This document shows positions 1 to 9,240 of a DNA stretch of 34,568 nt, piece after piece. Source of the DNA: Bacteroidia bacterium (GTDB taxonomy: Bacteria > Bacteroidota > Bacteroidia > Bacteroidales > Azobacteroidaceae); NCBI GenBank assembly GCA_025996895.1, contig BNTW01000024.1:1-34568 (forward strand), given 5' to 3'. Positions within the stretch are counted from its first letter, which is position 1. Every line of letters begins with the position of its first letter. The translations under genes and the position numbers were made by a program. The notes beneath the pieces were generated by a model. It saw nothing but the letters and a program-made list of their open reading frames with translations. It searched no databases and had not been told where the DNA came from.

Positions 1-3000
1 TTCCGCGGTCTATCGCCAAATAAACTACCTGAATTTGATTGCCGTCTTTCAAGGATGAACTATTCGGGAAATTAAATGTCGTTTGCGAAGTATTCAAGCT
101 CGAAAGCGCGTTTCCACTGTTCGACCACGAATAAGTATAGCCGGTGATGGCTGCTTCGCCCAAAATCAAGTCGTCGCCCTGACAAATCGTGTCTTTCAAG
201 ACAATACCGTAAGTCAACACCGCGTCAATCGTGTCCGAAGTACAGATGTAGGCGTTGTCGCTTGCATTTTCGGGCAAGACCAGACGAAGGTTGCAAAGCT
301 CGGAAGTTACCGGAGTAAAAACATAGCTGAAATCCTTGCTTCCGCTTGCAGGAATTGAACTGACCGTAATCGCTGTGGCATTTGTCGCTTGCGTTGTACC
401 CGCATAAACATACAAGGTCGCATTTTGCACGCTTGCCGAATTATTATTTACCGTTCCTTTCACGGTTACTTGGCTTGTACCTCCGGCTGCTGCATTTTCC
501 ACAAACGAAACCGAAGCATGATCGACGGTAATATCGTTTTTATTGACCGTGAAAGTCTGCACATAACTTGATAAAATTTGTACAATCCCGCAAGTCAAAC
601 CCGACGAAACGCAGGAAACCGTTGCATCGACAAAGTTTTCCAGCATGATGTCATAATCCTGACAGTCCCATTTTTCGGGATTGTTCAGTTGCAAAATAAC
701 CGTGTAAGTGAAAAGACTGTCCGAACCTAATTGTGGCACAGTGCTGTTGTAATCCGAAAAATAGGCAGTCAGCGTGTCGCCGCTCTGCGTGAAATTGCGG
801 GCAACGCCTGCCGTACCTGCCGGCTCGGTGAGTGTGCCGGAAACCAATGTCATGTTGCCGGGCAAATTGATTTGCAAACCCGAAACCGCACTCGGATCGG
901 ATATATATTTGATTTGCCCATTCAGGGTGATGGTATTTCCATAGCCCGAAGTAGTCATATTAATCACATCGGGCGTAATATCTTGCGTACCTTCAAATTC
1001 AATCACCGGCATAACTTGTGCGCCGAAATCAAGATTGAGCATACCGGTTGCCGTTAAATAGTTTGCAATAGCACCACAAGCATTTTGCGCAGACAATATT
1101 GCCTGAATTTGCGATCCTGAACGGAAACCGCAATCCATCGTTACACCATACACCAAAGAAAAATAGCGGTTGGTATTGTCGCTCGACACACCTAAACTAT
1201 CTGTGGCCGGATTGAATTTGAACAATAGCTTATTGCCGGGCAGATTGCTGATGGTACCGTCAAAATCAGCAAATGTAGTCGTGTCAGCTAATACCCAAGC
1301 GTTATTACCCTTGAACATCTTAACCGGCGTACCGGGATCCAATGTCATACCCACAGGAAGAGTGATTTCAGCTGTCAAGTTGCTACCTATCACTTCGGAA
1401 TTATTGATAAAGGTGTGGACAATCACTATCGGCTCGCAAAAATCAAAGCGATTATTGCCGTTTTTACTCTTGCTATCATCGGTTGTTACCGTGAACTGCA
1501 CTTTCGGGATTTTGACTATCCGGTCGGCAGATAGGATATCATTACATACCGAACGATTATAACCGGAAAACCTATAACCACTAACGGCTGCCGGAGAGGC
1601 TTCCGCGACTTGGTTGCATGAAGACTGGAATCGCATGGTGGTTTCTATAACATCACAATCAACCACTGTTGCGCGTACTAAAAATTTCTTGGTGTAGCTG
1701 TTAGCTGATGTAGTATGAATTGCTCCAAAGCGGTACAGATAAGCCGGATTACTCGCGTTTTTGACAAATGTAGTCGGCACTAAACTACCCAAAACATCGC
1801 CATCGTAATCGTAAAACTCGACATTTGCCATATCGAATACACCACCGCTCAAATCACTCATCGAAATCCAGAAATGAGGCAAAGAATCATTGGTAGCCTT
1901 AAAACCAGCCGTATTGGTAACCGTTATTTCCCATTCGGCGGCCGGAGAAGAAATAAGCGTGTTGTCTCCAGCAGGGGTAATTGTCCATGAATAGGAATAT
2001 TGTGTACCATTAGCAGGTCTGGTTGAAAATGATTTATTAGCAGGTCCTCCGTTTCTATACACCGGATTTTCTGAAGTAGGATAATCCATATATTCAACCT
2101 GCTGACTGATTTGAGAATTATTAACACAGACTGTTTCATATTCAGTCCGTATCACATAAGAATTGCTATTATAGTATTCTCCTGTTAAAATAGACAGATT
2201 ATTCATACTTGTCAATCGTGTGGTCCCACCCTGATAATTTATTGTAAGCCCTATTGTATTAATTCCGGAACTGGGGTTATAGAAAACTTGATTGGGTGAT
2301 CTATTATCATATAGTCTATTTACTTTCAATGCCCAGTCTATCAACTCAGAGGTAAAACTAAGAACTTTGGCATTTGGACGATATTCATTCGGAAAATATT
2401 CGATTGTATTTCCTGAAGCACCTAAACTCAATTCTATAACGTGAGCACCTGTATTATTACTATTATAATTAGAACTGTTCGATCCCTCGTTTGTCCCAAG
2501 AATCAATTTGTAATCCCATACTTTAAAATTATCAGGAAAATAGAGGGCACATTTACAAGCCAGCGATTCCTCCGAAGCCCAATAGATATTTGTTTTCAGT
2601 TGCACCAGCGTAGTTGCTATTTGCGGTATCTTTCCTGTGGTTTGAGATAAAATATTTACAACAATCGTATTGACACTGGCCGCATCTAATGTTGCTAAAC
2701 AATCGCTAATATCCACCCGGATCGAATGTCCTGTTCCGTCTGTTGTATAACTTACCTTCGAAGCGGGAATGTTAATCGTTTGGTCGGTGTTATAAATAAT
2801 CTGCGCGCCGTTTTGATTGGCAAAGAAATGATTGGTTAAATCCGACAGGTAATAAAACTGCACATAGAGGGGTTCTGAATTTTTCGCCCAAACAGTTTCG
2901 CTTCCTTTGTCAATGGTATCGCTAAAAACCACATTATCATACGGCCCTGCATTTTTCCGGTTAATATTATATGAGCCGGCCGTCTCAGCGGTGATCCGGG

Positions 3001-5335
3001 TCAAATTGGTTTGACTCACATAGCCGTAAGTAGTCCGGTTCACATCCATGCCCTGAGCATGGAAAGTGGTTGAACAAGAAGCATCCGGAGGTCCTATCAC
3101 AATATAATTTAAGGGGAAAGTATAACAGGCATACCTATATGTTGTCGTACTGGGCGAGAGTCCATAATCCAGAATGTGTGAAACAACTATATCATAACTA
3201 GAAGGAGGGGCACAATTGCCTTCCCCAGTGGAAACTGCAATAAGCCCGATAGTATAGGTATAGGTGTTTTGCACCAAAGTGGGGCCACACTTATTTCTAA
3301 AAGTAAGAACGTTTGTAGAGGATTCATATTCAATATCTCCGGGAGCTACTGTAATAGTAGTAGTGCCGTTGTTAATTTGAATAGCAGAACTGTTATATGT
3401 CAAATTATCAGGTAGTTGTACCTGTATTCGGTGGGCTGCTGATGTAGCTTGCAGACCTGTTAAAGCCCTACTGGTGCCGCCTATTCCTGTGTATCTGTCT
3501 TGAACGGTTAAAGTTACTTGTTCTCCCGTATTTATTAATGTTTTATTCAAAGCTGCATTTCCTCGTTCCCATCTTACATTCAAAGTATTCAGCAAAGCAC
3601 CACTATCAACAGATACATCTTGTTTACTTCCATTAATAGGGCATACCCACTGATACGTCAATACACCAAATATCTGTCCTTCCGGTAAATTGTCAAATGT
3701 ACAACGATTTTGATTAAAATAAAATGGTAATTCAAATTCATACGAGATATACGTCGTACCCTGCGGCATTGTATAACCGTCTGCAAAGGTTATTGTATTA
3801 TTACTAACAGTTAAAGTTCCTAAATTTGTATTTCCTGAGGCATTTGAAATATAAGCACCGATAACATTTACGTTTATTGTAGAAATACTATGAGTAATCT
3901 GTATATTTGGATTTAGCAAAGGAGAATCCGTGTCTATCTTTAATACCATCTTCCCTCTCTCGGCAGGAACACCAATACCTGTAGGCAACGTTACAGCATT
4001 TCGAGTAATAGCAATGACCGGAGAAATTGCAGGCACATCTACCCGCACTTGTACAGTTGGTGATCCCCCTAACATATCGCCACAAAATTGAGGTGTGTAA
4101 GTTGTTGTAAAATTTCTTGCACCCCGCGCACATTCCGTATAGCTAATTGTTTCCCGCAATTGTAACGATTCGCCGGATTCCAATTTATTATCTTGGTCGC
4201 CAACGTCCATTAAGAGGGCCTCTGTCCATTTATAAGTATAACTACTGTTGCTTTTCTTTACAAAACATCCGGCAGGAACCGATTTCCAATCGTTTGTGGA
4301 TGCGCTAAAATATTCCAATCCGGTGATAGTAAAATAGTTATAGTTTCCTCCTAATGTTATATTAATCGAGTCGCCTGCTGGCAGATAAGCTTGCGGATTC
4401 ACTTCGGTCAACGTCAAAGTACGTAACAAATCCACCCCGCGTGTCATTACCGCAGGCCCGGAAGACACCAAGCTCAACACCGCAGACTGGAAGGTGACAG
4501 AAGGTACTATGTATTCCATAATATCGCCCTCATTGTCCGTGAGTTTAAAAATCAATGGATTATTCTGTACAGCATTACATTTAGCTACAAAATCAATAGG
4601 AATAGTCAACTTTGTCCCAGCATTAATTATCGGCAAAGTCAAAGTAACGGTATTACTCGAAACGACTACAGGATAACCGGCACCATTAGAGACATAATTC
4701 CAACCTGTTGCCATCGTTACCATCAATTTCGGGGCAGTGTAATTGCTTGCCGTTAAGTTGGTAATCTCAACTATAAAAGTAGAAGCGTAGCCATTCAACA
4801 CAATATCGGTTGACGGATGGGTAACTTCAATCGGGTCTTGCGCGTGCAAATTGGTTGCAAAGAACAGGCAAAAGAAAATCAGGGCCGGTAGGGGCGTTGC
4901 GCGCAACGCCCTTACGCGCAACGTTGCCGCATATTTGCGAATAAAAATAATCATCATATATAATAAACTTATTAAACCTATAAATAAAATCGCGTTGCCC
5001 ACAGGGATTTGTGTTTCCCGCAAAGCATTATAAACGTCTTCGTCGGGGGCGAGGGGGTCGGTGGGCTCGTCATTTGTTCCTAACGAACTGAACCCCGACG
5101 CAAACATATTGGTCAGGAAATCGCCGAAAGAATTAAAAGACGAAAATTCACTAAAAGCAGAAAGATTTTCGCGATAAAAGAAATCGCTTTTCTGCACAAA
5201 ATCCATGTTGGATTGTGGTTGTCCGAAGGACGATTGTTGTTGTACGGAAAACGGCAGGCGTTGCTCCATTTCCCATTGGGCAAAGGCACCAGAGGGAAGC
5301 AATAAAAACAAGATTAGATAAATAAATGTTCGCAT
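1..5335 (-). CDS. Giant secreted/surface beta-sandwich repeat protein (C-terminus off the left edge)
   Basis: An open frame runs from the ATG at 5333-5335 to the left edge with no stop, giving at least 1,778 residues. The first 20 residues form a signal peptide (MRTFIYLILF then a hydrophobic stretch ending GAFAQ). Residues 21-110 are Ser/Phe/Gln-rich, 113-132 form a transmembrane helix followed by Arg-Lys, and 148-166 look like a second signal peptide ending in Ala-Gln. The rest is beta-rich, rich in Thr/Val/Asn/Ser and poor in Lys, with recurring Ig-like/DUF11-like patterns such as TSQVTVKGTVNNNSASVQN near 425-478 and a Y-x-Y-x-W core. Proteins of this build in Bacteroidetes are usually exported and often end in a T9SS or gliding-motility-associated C-terminal domain; that end is not visible here. 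A structural or adhesive surface role is inference. The many plus-strand frames over this region are shadows. Confidence 0.85.
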   Translation of the reverse strand, partial: MRTFIYLILFLLLPSGAFAQWEMEQRLPFSVQQQSSFGQPQSNMDFVQKSDFFYRENLSAFSEFSSFNSFGDFLTNMFASGFSSLGTNDEPTDPLAPDEDVYNALRETQIPVGNAILFIGLISLLYMMIIFIRKYAATLRVRALRATPLPALIFFCLFFATNLHAQDPIEVTHPSTDIVLNGYASTFIVEITNLTASNYTAPKLMVTMATGWNYVSNGAGYPVVVSSNTVTLTLPIINAGTKLTIPIDFVAKCNAVQNNPLIFKLTDNEGDIMEYIVPSVTFQSAVLSLVSSGPAVMTRGVDLLRTLTLTEVNPQAYLPAGDSINITLGGNYNYFTITGLEYFSASTNDWKSVPAGCFVKKSNSSYTYKWTEALLMDVGDQDNKLESGESLQLRETISYTECARGARNFTTTYTPQFCGDMLGGSPTVQVRVDVPAISPVIAITRNAVTLPTGIGVPAERGKMVLKIDTDSPLLNPNIQITHSISTINVNVIGAYISNASGNTNLGTLTVSNNTITFADGYTMPQGTTYISYEFELPFYFNQNRCTFDNLPEGQIFGVLTYQWVCPINGSKQDVSVDSGALLNTLNVRWERGNAALNKTLINTGEQVTLTVQDRYTGIGGTSRALTGLQATSAAHRIQVQLPDNLTYNSSAIQINNGTTTITVAPGDIEYESSTNVLTFRNKCGPTLVQNTYTYTIGLIAVSTGEGNCAPPSSYDIVVSHILDYGLSPSTTTYRYACYTFPLNYIVIGPPDASCSTTFHAQGMDVNRTTYGYVSQTNLTRITAETAGSYNINRKNAGPYDNVVFSDTIDKGSETVWAKNSEPLYVQFYYLSDLTNHFFANQNGAQIIYNTDQTINIPASKVSYTTDGTGHSIRVDISDCLATLDAASVNTIVVNILSQTTGKIPQIATTLVQLKTNIYWASEESLACKCALYFPDNFKVWDYKLILGTNEGSNSSNYNSNNTGAHVIELSLGASGNTIEYFPNEYRPNAKVLSFTSELIDWALKVNRLYDNRSPNQVFYNPSSGINTIGLTINYQGGTTRLTSMNNLSILTGEYYNSNSYVIRTEYETVCVNNSQISQQVEYMDYPTSENPVYRNGGPANKSFSTRPANGTQYSYSWTITPAGDNTLISSPAAEWEITVTNTAGFKATNDSLPHFWISMSDLSGGVFDMANVEFYDYDGDVLGSLVPTTFVKNASNPAYLYRFGAIHTTSANSYTKKFLVRATVVDCDVIETTMRFQSSCNQVAEASPAAVSGYRFSGYNRSVCNDILSADRIVKIPKVQFTVTTDDSKSKNGNNRFDFCEPIVIVHTFINNSEVIGSNLTAEITLPVGMTLDPGTPVKMFKGNNAWVLADTTTFADFDGTISNLPGNKLLFKFNPATDSLGVSSDNTNRYFSLVYGVTMDCGFRSGSQIQAILSAQNACGAIANYLTATGMLNLDFGAQVMPVIEFEGTQDITPDVINMTTSGYGNTITLNGQIKYISDPSAVSGLQINLPGNMTLVSGTLTEPAGTAGVARNFTQSGDTLTAYFSDYNSTVPQLGSDSLFTYTVILQLNNPEKWDCQDYDIMLENFVDATVSCVSSGLTCGIVQILSSYVQTFTVNKNDITVDHASVSFVENAAAGGTSQVTVKGTVNNNSASVQNATLYVYAGTTQATNATAITVSSIPASGSKDFSYVFTPVTSELCNLRLVLPENASDNAYICTSDTIDAVLTYGIVLKDTICQGDDLILGEAAITGYTYSWSNSGNALSSLNTSQTTFNFPNSSSLKDGNQIQVVYLAIDRG
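4892..4911. repeat. Perfect 20-bp palindrome inside the giant reading frame
   Basis: GGGCGTTGCGCGCAACGCCC is its own reverse complement. It is flanked by gta-g on the left and ttac on the right, which extends the symmetry loosely, and a partial copy (GCGCAACGTTGC) follows immediately. It resembles the REP-like, GC-rich palindromes dispersed in many bacterial genomes. It encodes about residues 142-148 of the giant protein, exactly between its transmembrane helix and its second signal-like segment. Confidence 0.8.
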
Positions 5336-5741
5336 ACTTTTTTTTGAGTTATGAGTTATAAATTATGAGTTATGAGTTGAGAATGACCCCTCCCCACTCC
5401 CGCCCCTGAAGGGGCGGGAGTGGCAGTGCACAATTTTGAAAGGGCTTTGCTCCCCCTTCAGGGGGATGGGGGGTGAAAACGCCTTCGGGATTGTTGCGTA
5501 TTAAAAATAAATTTTGTATATTACGCGCGTGAGAGAAAAAACGCGCTACAAGGGCGTATAACGTGTTAAATTTTGTTAAACCGCCAGATGGGTAATGTGT
5601 GTGTGTATCATATTATTTTTCATTTTTTAAAATAATTTCATATGTTTTACAACATAAATCACACTTTTTTTTAAGAATTGTTCGCATCGTATTTTGTTAC
5701 GAAAGCAAGTTATAGCAAAGAGCGTGCCAAATTTTACAGTT
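5336..5741. other. Non-coding gap with short repeats and hairpins
   Basis: This 406-base stretch lies upstream of the giant protein and downstream of fucP. Nearest the giant gene are degenerate tandem units of the form GAGTTATGA (5345-5385), then a strong GC-rich hairpin (5394-5423) and a second small hairpin with CCCCC/GGGGG arms (about 5451-5465). The remainder is AT-rich with a GTGTGTGTG run near 5598. I see no reading frame, RNA gene or convincing TTTG/TAnnTTTG promoter in it. Confidence 0.6.
5394..5423. repeat. GC-rich perfect hairpin, REP-like
   Basis: The arms CCACTCCCGCCCCT and AGGGGCGGGAGTGG (14 bp) surround a two-base centre. No T-tract follows on either strand, so a simple intrinsic terminator is unlikely. 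A second, weaker CCCCC-TTCA-GGGGG hairpin lies about 30 bases further right, suggesting a small REP-like cluster. Confidence 0.7.
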
Positions 5742-6968
5742 TCAATTTTTTAATTTCGACAATCCAAAGACGAAAATACCGGCAAAGCAAATCAGAGGAA
5801 CGACAAATCCGAGCGTCATGGAAGATATGTCGGCAATATACCCCATAAGCATGGGAACAACTGCGCCACCTACTACCGCCATCACAATAATGGACGAGCC
5901 TTTTTCCATATTTTCTTTCAATCCATCGATGCCCACCGCAAAAATAGTCGGAAACATAATCGACATGAAGAAATAGGAAGCAAACAGACAGATCACCGAA
6001 GTCATACCCAATCCCATCACCACCACTACCATCAACAAAACGTTCATAGCTGCGTAGAAAGCTAATAATTTTTTGGGTGGATAAAATTTCATCAGGTAAC
6101 TGCCAAAAATACGACCCACCATAAACATACCCATTCCGCCGATAGCCAATATCTGCGAAGCTTGCAAATGACTGATATTTGGCTGAACTTCAATCACATA
6201 GTTAATAAAAAAACTACCGATACCTGTTTGCGCCGCCACATATAATAATTGTGCCACTACGGCAAAAATAAACAAAGGGTGTTTTAATAAATCCTTGTAA
6301 CGGCTTTGCGATTTACTTTTTTCGGTCGTGCCGGCCAGTGAAATTTGCGGAAGCGGCGTTTTAATAAATAAAGCAGCAATAATCAACACCACAATGCCGA
6401 TACCGATGTAAGGTGTAGCCAAAGCGGCAAAAGGGTCGCCTTCGTCCGAAAAAATCAGCAATCCGCCTACCAAAGGGCCTAAAATCCAGCCCAAACCATT
6501 AAACGATTGCGCCAAATTAATCCGTCGTGCGCCCGATTTGGCCGGCCCCAAGACTGTCGTGTAAGGATTGGCTGCCGTTTCCAAACAAGTCAGTCCGCAA
6601 GCAATGATAAACAAGGCAATCAAGAAAGGATAAAACGTTTTGATCAGCGTGGCGGGATAAAAAAGAAACGCGCCGGCCGCAAAAAGCAGTAAGCCGAAAA
6701 TGATCCCTTTTTTGTAGCCGTATTTTTTAATCAGCAAGCCGGCCGGAATGCCCATCACGAAATATCCGCCGTAAAGTGCCATTTGCACCAAGGCCGACCG
6801 CGCTTTGGATATTTGCAGAATATCCTGAAAATGAGCATTTAACACGTCCAACAGGGCGTGAGCAAATCCCCACATCAAAAATAAACTCGAAACCAGAATG
6901 AAAGGAAACAGATAATTTTGTCCTTCTTTTCCCTGAAACAGGGAGTTACTTTTTGCTTGCTTGTCCAT
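5742..6968 (-). CDS. fucP: L-fucose:H+ symporter, MFS family (FucP)
   Basis: This 408-residue major-facilitator protein has about 12 hydrophobic segments and matches the FucP/glucose-galactose permease family in pattern: LFLMWGFAHALLDVLNAHFQ in helix 1, GYFVMGIPAGLLIKKYGYK in helix 2 with its following loop, and ETAANPY near residue 130. E. coli FucP is 438 residues, so this copy is slightly compact. It should import L-fucose across the inner membrane with protons. It is the last gene of a three-gene minus-strand operon, starting 8 bases after the mutarotase stop. Because it sits next to fucI, fucose is the most likely substrate, although close relatives carry glucose, galactose or N-acetylglucosamine. 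Confidence 0.9.
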   Translation of the reverse strand: MDKQAKSNSLFQGKEGQNYLFPFILVSSLFLMWGFAHALLDVLNAHFQDILQISKARSALVQMALYGGYFVMGIPAGLLIKKYGYKKGIIFGLLLFAAGAFLFYPATLIKTFYPFLIALFIIACGLTCLETAANPYTTVLGPAKSGARRINLAQSFNGLGWILGPLVGGLLIFSDEGDPFAALATPYIGIGIVVLIIAALFIKTPLPQISLAGTTEKSKSQSRYKDLLKHPLFIFAVVAQLLYVAAQTGIGSFFINYVIEVQPNISHLQASQILAIGGMGMFMVGRIFGSYLMKFYPPKKLLAFYAAMNVLLMVVVVMGLGMTSVICLFASYFFMSIMFPTIFAVGIDGLKENMEKGSSIIVMAVVGGAVVPMLMGYIADISSMTLGFVVPLICFAGIFVFGLSKLKN

Positions 6969-6976
6969 TTTGTTCT

Positions 6977-7357
6977 TTATTCATATAATTGAAAAATTCG
7001 TTCCATTAATCGCCATTTTTCTTCCGAGCGTTTGCCTTCTCCGGCCAGCTGGAAACGGGAAACAAACGTTTCCCATTCCGCCTGTCGTTCATACGTTGCC
7101 AAACGTCCGAAAGCCTCGTCCCAATCGAAGTCGAGCGGCGTTTCTACAATCATAAAAGCCAATGTGTCAATTACATAGACTTCCATGTTCAAAATACCGG
7201 CACGTCGTATTCCTTCGGGAATTTCTTTCCAGATATTCCGGTTATCGTGCCAATATTTATATTCGTCCAACGTTTCGGGATTGAGCGGAAGATACTGGCA
7301 AAAGCGTTTTGTTTTCGCTCTTGCCGGCTCTTCATATCCTTTTTTCAAATCTCCCAT
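6977..7357 (-). CDS. L-fucose/L-rhamnose mutarotase family protein
   Basis: This 126-residue protein belongs to the RhaM/DUF718 family (COG3254) of dimeric alpha/beta-barrel aldose 1-epimerases acting on 6-deoxy sugars. Family features are RFCQYLPLNPETLDEYKYWH with His37 in the usual catalytic position, a RRAGILNMEVY strand, the W-x-x-x region around residue 95, and a C-terminal MERIFQLYE. It has about 17 extra N-terminal residues compared with the usual ~104-110, so translation may begin a little later, but no other Met lies before the domain. Its place between fucI and fucP, with gaps of 8-9 bases, indicates it interconverts the alpha and beta anomers of L-fucose. It is a different family from E. 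coli FucU. Confidence 0.88.
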   Translation of the reverse strand: MGDLKKGYEEPARAKTKRFCQYLPLNPETLDEYKYWHDNRNIWKEIPEGIRRAGILNMEVYVIDTLAFMIVETPLDFDWDEAFGRLATYERQAEWETFVSRFQLAGEGKRSEEKWRLMERIFQLYE

Positions 7358-7366
7358 AATTCGTAA

Positions 7367-9157
7367 TTACTTCTTATATAGCGGTCCATACGTTTGGCAG
7401 GCGCGGTAGTCCGCTCCTTCCTTATCCATGCCGAAAGCCGCCCATGCCGCCGGACGATAAATGTCTTCATCGGCGACGTTGTGCATGCAAACCGGAATAC
7501 GTAACATAGCGGCCAATGTGATCAGATCTCCGCCGATGTGTCCGCAACTGATGGAACCGTGGTTAGCTCCCCAATTATTCATCACCGAATAAACATCTTT
7601 GAAGTTCGGCGTGTCGTTCAGACGGGGCACAAACCAAGTGGTTGGCCAGCCTTTGTCTGTCCGCATATCCAATGTATGGTGAATTTCGGGATCGAGGTCG
7701 GCTGTCCAGCCTTCGGCAATTTGCAATACCGGACCTAATCCTTTGACCAAATTCAGCCGTACCATCGTGCAAGGCATGCCGCCGCGAGTTAAAAATTTGG
7801 ACGAGAAACCACCTCCCCGAAAATATTCGCGGTTGGCGGGCATCCACGTAGTAGCGTCCAAACAAGCCTGTGCTTCCTTTTCCGAAATTTCCCAAAATGC
7901 TTTCATGATGGGTTTTCCGTCTGCGTCGTTTTGATAACCGCTTCCGTCGAGGCTGGCCGCACCGGAATTAATCAAATGTATCATTCCGTTGGACGCGAGG
8001 CCTTCCAATTTTTTACCGGTAACCCGTTCGACGGCTTCGGGGCTCCAATACGTCCGTACGTCGGCGAAAACCTGTGCAGTGTGCGTCAGGAGATAGCCGA
8101 ACAACATAGCTGTTCCGTTCAAAGCGTCGTTTTCGGTGGCTAAAACAAACGGTGCGCGAATGCCCGACCAATCGAACGAAGAATTTAAAATCGCTTCGGT
8201 AAAATCGCCGTTCGGATAAAAATCCGTCCATTGACGTTGTCCCTGAAATCCGGCAACAATTGCGTTGTGTCCCAGCGATTCCTCGCCGAAACCTATCGCT
8301 TTCAGTTTTGGATTTCCAATCATCAAGTCGCGGACAATGAGCGTCATTTTCACGATAAATTCCCAATCTTTCGCGCTTCCTTCGGGCGTTTTCACCAAAT
8401 CGGCACGATTGATAATGTCTTTTCCCTGCTTGCAGTTGGCTTTAGCCCACGCCAATGCTTTTTCGTATTCGTCTTTATCGTAAATGCCTTCGGTCATTCG
8501 GCGGATAATTTCCACTTCGTCGATCCCTTCGCAACGCATGCCCAAATAATCTTCAAAGAAATCGGGATTGACAATCGAGCCGGCAATTCCCATGCAGACC
8601 GCGCCAATCGACAAATACGATTTTCCGCGCAGGGTCGCTACGGCTAATCCGGCCTTGGCAAAACGCAACAATTTGACTTTGACGTCTTCCGGGATTTCGG
8701 TTGTTCCGGCATCTTGCACATCGTGTCCGTAAATTCCGAAAGCGGGCAATCCTTTTTGTGCGTGTCCGGCTAATACGGCAGCCAGATACACTGCACCCGG
8801 CCGTTCTGTTCCGTTGAAACCCCAAACCGCTTTTACGGTGTGTAAATCCATGTCCATCGTTTCACTGCCGTAACACCAGCAGGGAGTGACCGTGATGGTT
8901 ACGCCCACGCCTTCTTTACGAAATTTTTCGGCGCAGGCTGCACTTTCGGCCACCCGTCCGATAGTCGAATCGGCGACGACACATTCTACCGGCGTTCCGT
9001 CGGGATTTTTAAGCGTGGAATGCAGTAACTTGACCACGCTTTTCGCCATGTTCATCGTTTGATTTTCGAGCGATTCGCGTACGCCGCCCATACGTCCGTC
9101 AATCGTGGGACGGATACCAATTTTCGGCCATTGGCCTTGAAATCTGTTTGTGCTCAT
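7367..9157 (-). CDS. fucI: L-fucose isomerase (FucI)
   Basis: The 596-residue product matches L-fucose isomerase along its full length (E. coli enzyme 591 residues). It converts L-fucose to L-fuculose in the cytoplasm with Mn2+. The three metal/catalytic residues described for the E. coli enzyme (Glu337, Asp361, His528) are present with a constant offset of five: Glu342 in [11 protein letters not shown], Asp366 in VFADVRTYW and His533 in NNWGANHGS. The N-terminal [12 protein letters not shown] signature is intact. It is the first gene of the operon and has a TATATTTG -7 box about 38 bases upstream. Fuculokinase and fuculose-1-phosphate aldolase are not in this window. Confidence 0.96.
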   Translation of the reverse strand: MSTNRFQGQWPKIGIRPTIDGRMGGVRESLENQTMNMAKSVVKLLHSTLKNPDGTPVECVVADSTIGRVAESAACAEKFRKEGVGVTITVTPCWCYGSETMDMDLHTVKAVWGFNGTERPGAVYLAAVLAGHAQKGLPAFGIYGHDVQDAGTTEIPEDVKVKLLRFAKAGLAVATLRGKSYLSIGAVCMGIAGSIVNPDFFEDYLGMRCEGIDEVEIIRRMTEGIYDKDEYEKALAWAKANCKQGKDIINRADLVKTPEGSAKDWEFIVKMTLIVRDLMIGNPKLKAIGFGEESLGHNAIVAGFQGQRQWTDFYPNGDFTEAILNSSFDWSGIRAPFVLATENDALNGTAMLFGYLLTHTAQVFADVRTYWSPEAVERVTGKKLEGLASNGMIHLINSGAASLDGSGYQNDADGKPIMKAFWEISEKEAQACLDATTWMPANREYFRGGGFSSKFLTRGGMPCTMVRLNLVKGLGPVLQIAEGWTADLDPEIHHTLDMRTDKGWPTTWFVPRLNDTPNFKDVYSVMNNWGANHGSISCGHIGGDLITLAAMLRIPVCMHNVADEDIYRPAAWAAFGMDKEGADYRACQTYGPLYKK

Positions 9158-9194
9158 GCTATTTAGATTTAAATACTATCAAGGTTATCGGCTG

Positions 9195-9202
9195 CAAATA
9201 TA
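9195..9202 (-). promoter_or_regulatory. Probable -7 box of the fucI operon
   Basis: Read on the minus strand this is TATATTTG, an exact match to the Bacteroidetes primary-sigma -7 consensus TAnnTTTG, and it would start transcription about 30 bases before the fucI ATG. No TTTG lies at the normal 19-21 spacing; the nearest is only 11 bases upstream. A weak -33 would fit a promoter needing an activator, but no operator is obvious. Confidence 0.5.
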
Positions 9203-9240
9203 AGAACTCTTCGCAAAAATCGGCTTAATAAAATCTTAAT

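Noticed and set aside
83..1562. Several plus-strand open frames in the first 1.6 kb
   Set aside because: They lie opposite the continuous minus-strand frame of the giant protein, have no family-like composition, and are best explained as shadows of its codon pattern.
7575..8825. Open frames inside fucI on both strands
   Set aside because: They are fully contained in the well-supported FucI frame and lack any recognisable domain.
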